64,000 bases of DNA, from the NCBI GenBank assembly GCA_030247855.1, contig JAPDRN010000113.1:1-64000 (forward strand). Direction: 5' to 3'. Shown here one piece after another: positions 1 through 8,094 of the stretch. The notes beneath the pieces were generated by a model. That model made no database searches. It was not told the DNA's origin and saw only the letters and a program-made list of their open reading frames with translations. The stretch is from Knufia peltigerae. Its lineage: Eukaryota; Ascomycota; Eurotiomycetes; Chaetothyriales; Trichomeriaceae. Each line of letters begins with the position of its first letter. The first letter of the stretch is position 1. The translations under genes and the position numbers were made by a program.

Positions 1-136
1 CTGCGCCTGATTGTTGATTTCATTGAACATTCCTTTTCCAGAGGGAAAAGGTGTCAACCCAATTCAGGACGGGTCATGGAAGAAAAGAAGGCCGGGCATT
101 GCCCGGCCTTTTCGTTTACATCCGTCGCGACAAGCG
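1..136. other. Non-coding window edge with a small perfect hairpin
   Basis: No gene is recognised here. Bases 32-51 form an 8-bp inverted repeat around a 4-base loop (CCTTTTCC-agag-GGAAAAGG). It lacks a clear T-tract, so its role is unknown. The upstream neighbour lies outside the window. Confidence 0.5.
88..113 (-). terminator. Rho-independent terminator after the PPC lipoprotein gene
   Basis: GGCCGGGC and GCCCGGCC pair around ATT, with a T-rich tail (ctttt then cttttctt) on the minus strand. It lies about 25 bases past the stop at 137. The stem is flanked by A/T on both sides, so it could work in both directions. Confidence 0.75.
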
Positions 137-1249
137 TCAGTTCGTCACTTCGGCGGCAGCGTCGGCCGCCGCCGTAGCAGCAGCCGATGCCGCAGCGGAA
201 GCAGCGCCGTCAATCTGCACGCGTACTTCCACCATGCCCGCTTCATCGCTCAGGCTGGACACGTCCACGGTGTAGTGGCCGGCCGGCAGCGATTCTTCCA
301 GGCGCGCGTTGGTGCCATTGCCCCCATCGTCATCGGCCAGTTCCACGTCGCCGCCGACCACGCGCAGCACCGTATCCACCTGGCTGGAAATCGCATCCAG
401 GCGCACATCGGCCGGACGCGGCAGGCTCAGCAGGAAGCGGCGACGCCCTTCGCCATCGAGCATGGCGAACACACTGCCGGCATTCGGCAGGGTGGTGCCA
501 TCACGCATGACCATGTTGGTCGGCAGCTCGGTGCGCTTGGCAGTCAGCTTGAAGGCGCCGGTACCGTCTTCGCCCAGGCTGCGCACGCGCAGGGTGTACT
601 TGCCCGGTTCCAGCGGCATGCCTATGTGCGAATTGGTGCCGTCGGCGCCGTCGTCGTTTTCCGACTGTGCGCCGTTGCCGTCCAGCTTCAGCACGGTATC
701 GAACGCATCCGACTCCAGGCGGATCTCGTACATGCCGGCCTTGTCCACCTGCAGGGTGTAATCCTGCGACTTGGAGACCAGCAGGTCGACGATCTCGCCT
801 TCAGCCACCATCGGCTTGCCGTCATACGGCACCAGCTTCTCGGCGCGCAGGCGGTACGGGCCGAAGGCGGAGGGGCCGTCGGCATTGATGGCCACCTGGT
901 AGCTGCCGGTGCCGTTGGCGCGGAATGCCAGCGAGACGTCGTCGCCGCGCTCATAGCCCGAGCTGCTGCTGGCCACCAGCACGCCATTGTTGAACACGGC
1001 AATCGAGCCGCGCAGCGCACCGGTCAACTTGATGCCGACCAGTTGCTTGTCGTCCAGCTTCAACTGGTACAGCTGATGGTGGCTGCCATCGTTGAAATTG
1101 ACGCCGCTGCGCGAGGTGATTTCGCCCGATACCGGCTTGTCCAACTCCAGCGAGGGGGCCTTGCCCACGTCCGTGCTGCCGCCCATCCGGTTGCAGCCGC
1201 CGACAGCCAGCACCGTGGCAACGGCCAGCGTGATTGCGGTAATACGCAT
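137..1249 (-). CDS. Secreted lipoprotein with PPC-like beta-sandwich repeats
   Basis: This is a predicted 370-residue outer-envelope lipoprotein of unknown role. The start at 1249 gives a lipoprotein signal with Cys19 in AVGGC and is preceded by AGGAG at the right spacing; a start 11 codons upstream would bury the signal. The body shows about three repeats with the pattern 'DTVLxL..G...NDDG..GTN..I...L..G.YT..V.S', as in bacterial pre-peptidase C-terminal (PPC) domains, best seen near residues 185-260 and 295-355. The last 25 residues are an Ala-rich low-complexity tail. PPC modules usually accompany secreted enzymes, but no catalytic domain is present here, so binding or surface display is the better inference. 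It ends the minus-strand glycolytic block but has its own terminator. Confidence 0.75.
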   Translation of the reverse strand: MRITAITLAVATVLAVGGCNRMGGSTDVGKAPSLELDKPVSGEITSRSGVNFNDGSHHQLYQLKLDDKQLVGIKLTGALRGSIAVFNNGVLVASSSSGYERGDDVSLAFRANGTGSYQVAINADGPSAFGPYRLRAEKLVPYDGKPMVAEGEIVDLLVSKSQDYTLQVDKAGMYEIRLESDAFDTVLKLDGNGAQSENDDGADGTNSHIGMPLEPGKYTLRVRSLGEDGTGAFKLTAKRTELPTNMVMRDGTTLPNAGSVFAMLDGEGRRRFLLSLPRPADVRLDAISSQVDTVLRVVGGDVELADDDGGNGTNARLEESLPAGHYTVDVSSLSDEAGMVEVRVQIDGAASAAASAAATAAADAAAEVTN

Positions 1250-1330
1250 GTTTTTCTCCTTGGCCTTCCATGTATGCCCCACGCACTGGCCTGGCGTGCG
1301 GGAGGCGGCAACGATACCGGCAAAAGCAAA

Positions 1331-1349
1331 CGCCGGCGTGATGCCGGCG
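1331..1349 (-). terminator. Terminator after the aldolase gene
   Basis: CGCCGGC and GCCGGCG pair around GTGAT. On the minus strand a T-rich run (tttgctttt) follows. It lies about 35 bases past the aldolase stop at 1384. Confidence 0.7.
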
Positions 1350-1383
1350 CTGCCTTGTTCACTTCATGCTGCGAAACGGCGGA

Positions 1384-2388
1384 TCAGCCGTTCCACTTGC
1401 CCAGGGCGGCCTGGCCGTTTTCCTTGGCGCGCTCGTAGACGGTCTTCTGCGCGGCGGCGTAGTTTCCCTTCATGTCCTTGGCCCACAGCTTCAGTGCCGC
1501 CTGCTGCATGGCACGGCCATAGGAGAAGCTCAGCGGCCACGGCAGGTGGCCCATCTGGTTCATGGCATTGAGGTGGGCGGTGGACTGCTCATCGCCCTGG
1601 CCGCCGGACAGGAACACCACGCCCGGCAGGATCGCCGGCACGGTGCTCTTCAGGCACATCACGGTGGACTCGGCCACTTCCTCGACGTCGGCCTGCTCGT
1701 CGCAGCCCTTGCCGGAGATGACCATCGAGGCCTTCAGGATGGTGCCTTCCAGCAGCACGTTCTGCTGGTACAGCGCGTCGAACAGCGAGCGCAGGGTGGC
1801 TTCGGTGACTTCGTAGCAGGTCTCGATGTCGTGCTCGCCGTCCATGATCACTTCCGGCTCGACCATCGGCACCAGGCCGCATTCCTGGCACAGCGCGGCA
1901 TAGCGGGCCAGCGCATGCGCGTTGGACTCGATGCAGGTGCCCGACGGAATGCTCTCGCCGATGTTGATGACCGCACGCCACTTGGCGAAACGCGCGCCCA
2001 GCTTGTAGTACTCCTGCAGGCGCTCGCGCAGGCCGTCCAGGCCCTCGGTGACCAGCTCGCCCGGGCAGCCGGCCAGCGGGTGCGCACCCTTGTCCACCTT
2101 GATGCCCGGAATCATGCCGTGGTCGGCCATGTACTTGGCGAACGGCACGCCGTCCTTGGTCGACTGACGGATGGTCTCGTCGTACAGGATGGCGCCGGAA
2201 ATGTGCTCGTTGAGCTTCGGCGTGGTCAGCAGCAGTTCGCGGTAGGCGCGACGGTTCTCTTCGGTGTTCTCGATGCCGACGCTGGCAAAGCGCTTGGCGA
2301 TGGTACCGGTGGATTCGTCGATCGCGATGATGCCCTTGCCCGGGGCAACCATGGCCTGGGCGGTTTCAGCCAGCTGTTCGATGCTCAT
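1384..2388 (-). CDS. fda: Fructose-bisphosphate aldolase, class I
   Basis: This cytoplasmic enzyme cleaves fructose 1,6-bisphosphate to dihydroxyacetone phosphate and glyceraldehyde 3-phosphate by a Schiff-base mechanism. The 334-residue protein has the class I landmarks: the N-terminal GIIAIDESTGT motif (residues 19-29), the Glu-rich VPMVEPEV segment (173-180), and the active-site lysine Lys219 in LLEGTILKASM. It has no class II zinc motif. I chose ATG at 2388 because an AGGAAGT ribosome site precedes it and the protein then starts like its family; 30 further upstream codons are open but low-complexity. The gene is the last glycolytic gene of the gap-pgk-pyk-fda series, all on the same strand, with about 200 bases from pyk and its own terminator. 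Confidence 0.95.
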   Translation of the reverse strand: MSIEQLAETAQAMVAPGKGIIAIDESTGTIAKRFASVGIENTEENRRAYRELLLTTPKLNEHISGAILYDETIRQSTKDGVPFAKYMADHGMIPGIKVDKGAHPLAGCPGELVTEGLDGLRERLQEYYKLGARFAKWRAVINIGESIPSGTCIESNAHALARYAALCQECGLVPMVEPEVIMDGEHDIETCYEVTEATLRSLFDALYQQNVLLEGTILKASMVISGKGCDEQADVEEVAESTVMCLKSTVPAILPGVVFLSGGQGDEQSTAHLNAMNQMGHLPWPLSFSYGRAMQQAALKLWAKDMKGNYAAAQKTVYERAKENGQAALGKWNG

Positions 2389-2587
2389 GTACTTCCTGTG
2401 GCGGGTGCGGGAAAAACGTAAGTATAGCCCCGACGCCCCGTTACCTCGACGTGGAGGCCAGGGTGGAAACGATTCCACGTCCGCACGGGACAGGAAATGT
2501 CCTGCACGGCATGGGGTCAGAGCCCCTTCGGGGATCTGCCCCCGGGGTCGGATCCGCGCAGCGGCTCCGACCCGGTGTGGTCAGCTC
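2389..2587. repeat. pyk-fda intergenic region with palindromic repeat remnants
   Basis: This 199-base gap holds hairpins: GGGGTCAGAGCCCC-type sequence at 2513-2543, and ggggtcgg...ccgaccc at 2545-2575. The second resembles a decayed member of the 'ggggtcgg' palindrome family seen intact at 6424 and 22147. The fda promoter, if separate, would be close to 2420; no convincing -35/-10 pair is evident. Confidence 0.45.
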
Positions 2588-4054
2588 TTACAGGTCGCCG
2601 AGGCCGCTGGCGCGGCCGTCATCGCCCACTTCCAGCAGGCGCAGGGTATTGGTCGCGCCGTGGGTTTCCATGTGCTCACCGCTGGTGAACACCACACGGT
2701 CGCCGGCCTGCAGCATGCCGCCTTCCACCAGCAGGCGGATGCTGCCGCGTGCGGCTTCGCGCGGGGTGAAGCCACGGCTGTCGAAGTTGATCGGGAACAC
2801 ATCGCGCATCAGCGCCATCTGCCGGCGGGCGCCGTCGTGGCGGGTAACCGCGAACACCGGTGCCGAGGCGCGGAAACGCGACAGGTAGCGCGCGGTGCCA
2901 CCGGATTCGGTCATCGCCACGATCGCGCGCACGCCCACGTGCTGGGACAGGAACATGGTGGCCATGGCAATGGCCTGGTCGGCACGTTCCAGGTTGCGCG
3001 GCGAGGCGCCGAAGTCGGTCTCGGTCTGGAACTGGCGCTCGGCGCCCAGGCAGATGCGTGCCATCGCTTCGACCGCCTTGACCGGATACGCACCGGCGGC
3101 GGTTTCGGCCGACAGCATCACCGCATCGGTACCGTCGATGACCGAGTTGGCCACGTCCAGCACTTCGGCGCGGGTCGGGATCGGGCTTTCGACCATCGAC
3201 TGCAGCATCTGCGTGGCGGTGATCACCACCTTGTTCTGCGCCAGCGAGGCCTTGATGATCTTCTTCTGCAGGCCCGGCAGCTCGGCATCGCCGATTTCCA
3301 CGCCCAGGTCGCCACGCGCCACCATCACCACGTCACTGGCATCGACGATCTCTTCCAGGTTCTCGATGGCTTCGGTGCGCTCGATCTTGGACACCAGTGC
3401 GGCGTAGCAGCCATGCGATTCGGCGATCTCGCGCGCATCGTTCATATCCTGCGCATTGCGGCAGAACGACACGGCGATGAAGTCCACGCCGATCTTGGCG
3501 ACGATGCCGATCAGTTCCTTGTCGCGCTCGGTCAGCGCGCCCAGCGACAGGCCACCGCCCTGCTTGTTCAGGCCCTTGCGATCGGACAACGGACCATCAT
3601 TGAGCACGGTGTTGATGATGCGCTCGCCCTGCACTTCCACCACCTGCAGCTGCATCAGGCCGTCGTCAAGCAGCAGCACGTCACCGGCGGTCACGTCCTG
3701 CGGCAGGCCGAGGTAGCTCACGCCCACCTGGGTAGCATCGCCGGGGCCGGCATTGGTGCTGGCGATCAGGTCGAAACGGTCGCCTGCCTTGAGATGCACC
3801 TTGCCTTCGGCGAAGCGCTCGATGCGGATCTTCGGGCCCGGCAGGTCGGCCAGGATGCCCACTTCCACGCCCACACGCTGCGCGGCTGCGCGCACATCGG
3901 CGGCACGCTTGGCCTGGCCGGACGGGTCACCGTGGCTGAAGTTGAGGCGCACCACGTTGACGCCGGCGCGGAACAGATCCTCCAGCACGCCCGGCGGATC
4001 GGTAGCCGGACCGAGGGTGGCAAGGATCTTGGTGCGACGCTGACGCTCGAACAT
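2588..4054 (-). CDS. pyk: Pyruvate kinase
   Basis: This enzyme transfers the phosphate of phosphoenolpyruvate to ADP, giving pyruvate and ATP, in the cytoplasm. The 488-residue length fits the bacterial family. The N-terminus RTKILATLGPATD is the usual first strand of the barrel. The signature VMVARGDLGVEIG (around residues 246-258) holds the metal/substrate residues, followed by LPGLQKKII. The C-terminal domain carries the TESGGTARYLSRFR motif. In the strand direction it lies downstream of the HAD phosphatase with a 180-base gap, so it probably has its own promoter or processed leader. The N-terminal Met-Phe-Glu start at 4054 agrees with family length. Confidence 0.96.
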   Translation of the reverse strand: MFERQRRTKILATLGPATDPPGVLEDLFRAGVNVVRLNFSHGDPSGQAKRAADVRAAAQRVGVEVGILADLPGPKIRIERFAEGKVHLKAGDRFDLIASTNAGPGDATQVGVSYLGLPQDVTAGDVLLLDDGLMQLQVVEVQGERIINTVLNDGPLSDRKGLNKQGGGLSLGALTERDKELIGIVAKIGVDFIAVSFCRNAQDMNDAREIAESHGCYAALVSKIERTEAIENLEEIVDASDVVMVARGDLGVEIGDAELPGLQKKIIKASLAQNKVVITATQMLQSMVESPIPTRAEVLDVANSVIDGTDAVMLSAETAAGAYPVKAVEAMARICLGAERQFQTETDFGASPRNLERADQAIAMATMFLSQHVGVRAIVAMTESGGTARYLSRFRASAPVFAVTRHDGARRQMALMRDVFPINFDSRGFTPREAARGSIRLLVEGGMLQAGDRVVFTSGEHMETHGATNTLRLLEVGDDGRASGLGDL

Positions 4055-4200
4055 GATGGATGGGCCTCTCCCGTTAAAGGACGGAAATTAGCACATCCTT
4101 CACGTCCCATGTATACGGTTACAGCCTTGTGCTGCCTGACTCTGCGGGACATCGCACGGACATGTTCCGGACATACGCCGGTCGATGGCAGCGGAAACGC

Positions 4201-4219
4201 CGCCGGGCAAGGCCCGGCG
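4201..4219. repeat. REP-like hairpin upstream of pyk
   Basis: CGCCGGGC-aag-GCCCGGCG is a near-perfect stem. A CTAC foot at 4231-4234 follows on the plus strand, so this may be a decayed SMAG/GTAG repeat. It sits between the HAD stop and pyk. Confidence 0.4.
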
Positions 4220-4235
4220 CGCGGCGCCGTCTACC

Positions 4236-4904
4236 TCAGGCCAGCAATGCCAGCAGCTGCGCAGGGTCACGGGCCAACTGCCCTGCACCGGCCTCGGTCA
4301 GCTCCTGTTCGCCGCCAAAGCCCCACAGCACGCCCACGCTGCGCAGGCCGTGGTGACGGGCGCCCTCAATGTCCATGCGGCGGTCGCCGATCATCCAGCA
4401 GCGTTCCGGCGCCAGCTGCAGGCGATGCAGCGCCTCGCCCACCAGTTGCGGCTTGCTGCTGCGCGAGCCATCGGGCGTTGAACCGATCACGTCCTCGAAC
4501 AGGTCACCGAACGGCAGATGCTCGACGATGCGGCAGGCATGCGGCTCGTTCTTGGCGGTGACCACGGCCAAACGGTGACCCCGTTCGTGCAGCGCGCGCA
4601 CCACCGCTTCGATGTCCGGATAGATCGTGTGCTCGCGCCAGCCTTCCACGTCGAAGCGCTCGCGATAGAAGGCCACGGCCTGCTCCACTCGTTCGGCATC
4701 CCCGAACAGCGGCGCGAACGTGGTGCGCAGCGACGGGCCGATCCAGCCCAGCAGCGTTTCCTGCGACGGCACCGGATGGTCCATCTTCTGCAGCGCATAG
4801 GCGATGCAGGTGGTGATGCCCACTTCCGAATCGATCAGCGTACCGTCCATGTCGAAGAAGAGCGTTGCACGCTCTTCTCCATCCATCCGCAGACCGGCGC
4901 TCAT
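4236..4904 (-). CDS. HAD-superfamily phosphatase, phosphoglycolate phosphatase-like
   Basis: The 222-residue protein is a haloacid-dehalogenase-type phosphatase. Motif I is FFDMDGTLIDSE with the nucleophile Asp18 and general acid Asp20. A conserved Lys follows in SSKPQLVG. The last motif is MIGDRRMDIEGARHHG. A helical cap lies between residues 30 and 95, as in Gph/PGP subfamilies. Its start overlaps the pgk stop by four bases (ATGA), so the two are translationally coupled. That placing suggests a metabolite-repair job in glycolysis such as hydrolysing 2-phosphoglycolate or similar by-products; this is inference and the substrate cannot be read from sequence. A second Met lies six codons in. 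Confidence 0.85.
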   Translation of the reverse strand: MSAGLRMDGEERATLFFDMDGTLIDSEVGITTCIAYALQKMDHPVPSQETLLGWIGPSLRTTFAPLFGDAERVEQAVAFYRERFDVEGWREHTIYPDIEAVVRALHERGHRLAVVTAKNEPHACRIVEHLPFGDLFEDVIGSTPDGSRSSKPQLVGEALHRLQLAPERCWMIGDRRMDIEGARHHGLRSVGVLWGFGGEQELTEAGAGQLARDPAQLLALLA

Positions 4905-6076
4905 GCGCCGCGCGCGGCCAGGGCGGCAACGGCCGGCAGGGTCTTGCCTTCCAGGAATTCCAGGAATGCGCCGCCACCGGTGGAGATGTAGCTGACCTGC
5001 TGGGCGATATCGAACTTGTCGACCGCAGCCAGGGTGTCGCCACCACCGGCGATGGAGAACGCCGGCGAACTGGCGATGGCGCGGGCCAGCGCTTCGGTGC
5101 CCTTGCTGAAGGCTTCGAACTCGAACACGCCGACCGGGCCGTTCCAGACCACGGTGCCGGCCTTCTGGATCAGCTCTGCATACTGCGCGGCGGTCTGCGG
5201 GCCGATGTCCAGGATCAGGTCATCCTCGGCCACCGCATCGACGGCCTTCACTTCGGCAACCGCGTCGGGCAGGAACTGCTTGGCGGTGACCACGTCCACC
5301 GGCAGCGGGATGTCCGCACCGCGCGCCTTGGCGTCGGCCACGATCTTCTTCGCGGTATCCAGCAGGTCCGGCTCGTACAGCGACTTGCCGACCTTGTAGC
5401 CGGCCGCCGCGATGAAGGTGTTGGCGATACCGCCACCGACGATCAGCTGGTCGACCTTGCCGACCAGGTTGGCCAGCAGTTCCAGCTTGGTGCTGACCTT
5501 GCTGCCGGCGACGATGGCCAGCAGCGGCTTGGCCGGTGCATCCAGTGCCAGTGCCAGCGCATCCAGCTCGGCCATCAGCAGCGGGCCACCTGCCGCGACC
5601 GGGGCGAAACGGATCACGCCATGGGTGGACGCCTGTGCACGGTGCGCGGTACCGAACGCATCCATCACGAACACATCGCAGAGGGCGGCGTACTTCTTCG
5701 ACAGGGTTTCATCGTCCTTGCCCTCGCCGACGTTCATGCGGCAGTTTTCCAGCAGCACCAGCTGGCCCGGCTGCACGTCGACGCCGTCGACCCAGTCACG
5801 CACCAGCGGCACTTCGCGGCCCAGCAGCACCGACAGGCGCTGTGCAACCGGCGCCAGCGAATCGGCTTCGCTCCACACGCCTTCCTTCGGGCGGCCCAGG
5901 TGCGAGGTGACCATCACCGCAGCGCCCTGCTCCAGCGCGCGCTTGAGCGTCGGCAGGGAAGCGGTGATGCGCTGTTCGGAGGTGATGCGGCCATTCTCGA
6001 TCGGCACGTTCAGATCCTGGCGGATCAGCACGCGCTTGCCGGAGAGGTCGAGGTCGGTCATGCGGACGATGGACAT
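4901..6076 (-). CDS. pgk: Phosphoglycerate kinase
   Basis: This cytoplasmic glycolytic enzyme interconverts 1,3-bisphosphoglycerate plus ADP with 3-phosphoglycerate plus ATP. The protein is 391 residues, typical of bacteria. The family signature GKRVLIRQDLNVPI lies at residues 12-25, the substrate-binding SHLGRP motif near 60, and the C-terminal nucleotide region has GGGDTLAAVDKF followed by STGGGAFLEFLEGK. ATG at 6076 is preferred over an in-frame TTG two codons earlier; an AAGAG element lies upstream. It overlaps the HAD phosphatase by four bases. It is the first gene of this unit after a 640-base repeat-rich gap. Confidence 0.96.
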   Translation of the reverse strand: MSIVRMTDLDLSGKRVLIRQDLNVPIENGRITSEQRITASLPTLKRALEQGAAVMVTSHLGRPKEGVWSEADSLAPVAQRLSVLLGREVPLVRDWVDGVDVQPGQLVLLENCRMNVGEGKDDETLSKKYAALCDVFVMDAFGTAHRAQASTHGVIRFAPVAAGGPLLMAELDALALALDAPAKPLLAIVAGSKVSTKLELLANLVGKVDQLIVGGGIANTFIAAAGYKVGKSLYEPDLLDTAKKIVADAKARGADIPLPVDVVTAKQFLPDAVAEVKAVDAVAEDDLILDIGPQTAAQYAELIQKAGTVVWNGPVGVFEFEAFSKGTEALARAIASSPAFSIAGGGDTLAAVDKFDIAQQVSYISTGGGAFLEFLEGKTLPAVAALAARGA

Positions 6077-6178
6077 GGGCAACTCTTTGGCTCTGGAGAT
6101 GGGATGCCGGATTGCGGCAGACGGTCATTGTATCGGGTGCGGCTGGCGGCCGCGCCGCTGCCTGCGGCAGGCTTCGAA

Positions 6179-6210
6179 GCAACGGCAACGGCAACAGCAA
6201 CAGCAACGGC
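6179..6210. repeat. Short tandem hexamer run (AACGGC/AACAGC)
   Basis: Five consecutive units read aacggc, aacggc, aacagc, aacagc, aacggc. A similar run lies at 55455-55476. Both precede a copy of the large palindromic element by a few dozen bases, so the run may belong to the wider repeat unit. Confidence 0.7.
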
Positions 6211-6242
6211 CGAAGCGCTGGCGCTTCGTGGTGCTGTGGGTG

Positions 6243-6348
6243 GGCCGGGGCGGTGTGGGCCCGCGGGGGACGCCGTGAATCCATCCCTGGAGGCTCGGGC
6301 GCGCCATCCATGGCGCTTACGCCCCCGCGAGCCCACACCACCCCGGCC
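6243..6348 (+). repeat. Large palindromic element, copy A
   Basis: Two arms of about 27 bases pair with two mismatches (GGCCGGGGcGGTGTGGGC... with its complement ending GGCC at 6348). They flank a conserved core beginning ACGCCGTGAATCCATCC and holding GCGCCATCCATGGCGC. Five copies occur in the window. Confidence 0.8.
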
Positions 6349-6423
6349 TCGACAGGTTCATGAGGCGGAGCGGATGGCAAAGGCGGAAGCAAGAGCGTTT
6401 TCTGGTGTCGGATGAAGGAAGAA

Positions 6424-6464
6424 GGGGTCGGATCCGTTTTCCTGCGGAAAACGGATCCGACCCC
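6424..6464. repeat. ggggtcgg palindrome, intact copy
   Basis: A perfect 18-bp arm pair surrounds the central CCTGC: GGGGTCGGATCCGTTTTC ... GAAAACGGATCCGACCCC. The same layout with different arm bases is at 22147-22185, and decayed forms are at 2545 and 60317. Confidence 0.8.
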
Positions 6465-6549
6465 GACGGCCGTCGAGCGAAGCGAGCGCTTCTGCTCTTG
6501 CTCTTCTTTTTTCTCTTCCGTGGGTGGACGCACACGGAAACTGTCAGGG

Positions 6550-6651
6550 GCCGGGCGGGTGGGCTGGGCAGGGGTGTCAGCCGCATGGATGCGGCTGCCA
6601 AGCCTACAAGGACGTACTTGCGGCGTCCCCTGCCCAGTCCACCCGCCCGGC
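6550..6651 (-). repeat. Large palindromic element, copy B (inverted)
   Basis: The arms GCCGGGCGGGTGGGCTGGGC and complement pair over 25 bases with one G:T-type mismatch. The core is the reverse complement of copies A and E (GACGCCGCAAGTACGTCC on the minus strand). Confidence 0.8.
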
Positions 6652-6717
6652 GAAGCGCGGCTTTTGCTCCATGCGACCAACCGACCACCCACGAGGGGCT
6701 GCGCCGTTCGCTGCGAA

Positions 6718-8094
6718 CTACGCCGAAGGCGACGGCTTCTGCTTCAGCAGGCTCAACGCCAGTCCGCCGACAACCAGCACCCCCAGTCCCAGCAGCGCCC
6801 ACAGCAGCCACGCCTTCCAGTCGTGCTGCGGCTTCAGCGCCGCATCACCGGCCAGCGTCTCCGGACTGCCTTCCAAGCGTGCCAGCGTCGGCTGCCACGA
6901 CGGATCATTGCGCTGGCGCAGTTCCTCGATCAACACCGTGATCGGTGCCTCTGCGCGGCGCGCGGTCGTACTGCCCACGGCCAGTGCGTAGGGCGCTGCG
7001 CCCTGGCTGAGGAACACCATCACTTCCGGTTGATAGCCCAGGCGCAGCGTCGGGGCGCTGGTGGTCTCCACCGGGCTCGCCACCAGCTTCCAGTAGCGGT
7101 CGCGGTACATGCCGCCCAACGGCTGTGCCGCCGATTGCTGGCGCTGGCCCGGGGCACCCTGCTGCAGCTGATAGGCAATCCACGGCGCGCTGCGGCGCTG
7201 CCACTCCGCGCCTTCGTCATCGCGGCTGAACAAGGTCCACTGCACCAGGCTGTTGTCGGTGCTGGCCACGTCGGCGCGGGTCACCGGGAATCGGCCATCC
7301 AGTTCAAAGGTGAACTCGCCCTTGCCCTGCGCTGTCGGTGTCAGCGACAGCCACTCCCAGGGCACCGTTGCCGGCGCCGGCGGCAGTTCCGCCAGGACGC
7401 TGCGCAGCTCCGGCAGGCGCGCCTCGCCCTGCGGCAGGATCCGCAGATAGCGCACGTTGCTGTCGACCTGCAGGCGGCGCTGCAGCAGGCGCTTGCCCGC
7501 GCGCTGCAGGTCCACCAGGGGGACGTCGCGGGCGATCGACTGCCAGCGCTGCAGATCATCGCTGGCATCAAGCTGCACCTGCGCCTGCAGCGGCTGGCTG
7601 CTTTCGGCCCAGTCCAGCACCAGCGCTGCCAACGGTTGCTGGCCGAGCACGCTGGCATCGATCAACCAACCACCCTGCCCGTTCGCTACCGCACCACCAC
7701 CGAGGCGAGCTTCGACCCGGCGCACACGGCCGTCGGTATCGCGCTCGGTCAGCAGTTGCAGGTCGTTGCGCTGGGCCTCGGCCAGCGGCGGCAGCGAGAA
7801 CCACGGCAGCTCGCGCTGCACCGGCGGCTGCGCCAACGGCTGGTCGGGCGCCAGCAGCGCCGACGGCAATGCCTGGCCGGCGGCGTTGAACACCTGCAGG
7901 TCGCCCAGGTCGGCTGTGCCTGCACGGCGATAGATCGCCGGCTCCAGCACCACCCGGTAGGCACCGGACTGCGCGCTGGACAGGCTCAGCGGCCATTGTT
8001 CGGCGTACTGCGCGCGGTAGTCCGTGGCCTGCGCGGCAACCGCACCGGCCACGCCGAACAGGACCGGCAGCAACGCTCGGCTCCACTTCCTCAT
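6718..8094 (-). CDS. DUF3999 family exported membrane protein
   Basis: The 458-residue protein has a signal peptide (residues 1-25, ending AVAAQA) and one C-terminal membrane segment (about 427-446), followed by a short basic tail. The periplasmic part is beta-rich with no catalytic motif that I can recognise. It matches the DUF3999 family, which is commonly encoded directly after a DUF2339 gene. Here the two genes overlap by four bases (ATGA), which fixes the start at 8094 and suggests a joint product. The pair is inserted between gap and pgk, but no direct metabolic role is visible. Function is unknown. Confidence 0.85.
   Translation of the reverse strand: MRKWSRALLPVLFGVAGAVAAQATDYRAQYAEQWPLSLSSAQSGAYRVVLEPAIYRRAGTADLGDLQVFNAAGQALPSALLAPDQPLAQPPVQRELPWFSLPPLAEAQRNDLQLLTERDTDGRVRRVEARLGGGAVANGQGGWLIDASVLGQQPLAALVLDWAESSQPLQAQVQLDASDDLQRWQSIARDVPLVDLQRAGKRLLQRRLQVDSNVRYLRILPQGEARLPELRSVLAELPPAPATVPWEWLSLTPTAQGKGEFTFELDGRFPVTRADVASTDNSLVQWTLFSRDDEGAEWQRRSAPWIAYQLQQGAPGQRQQSAAQPLGGMYRDRYWKLVASPVETTSAPTLRLGYQPEVMVFLSQGAAPYALAVGSTTARRAEAPITVLIEELRQRNDPSWQPTLARLEGSPETLAGDAALKPQHDWKAWLLWALLGLGVLVVGGLALSLLKQKPSPSA

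Larger units (their letters stand above)
6077..6717. other. Repeat-rich gap between the DUF3999 gene and pgk
   Basis: I see no convincing gene in these 641 bases. They hold an AACGGC-type hexamer run (6179-6210), two copies of the large palindromic element (6243-6348 and, inverted, 6550-6651), and a ggggtcgg palindrome between them (6424-6464). The pgk promoter must lie here. Confidence 0.8.

Noticed and set aside
2264..4561. Long plus-strand open frame (765 codons) opposite pyk
   Set aside because: It is antisense to pyruvate kinase; the product is His/Arg/Ala-rich without family features, as expected for mirror frames in high-GC DNA.
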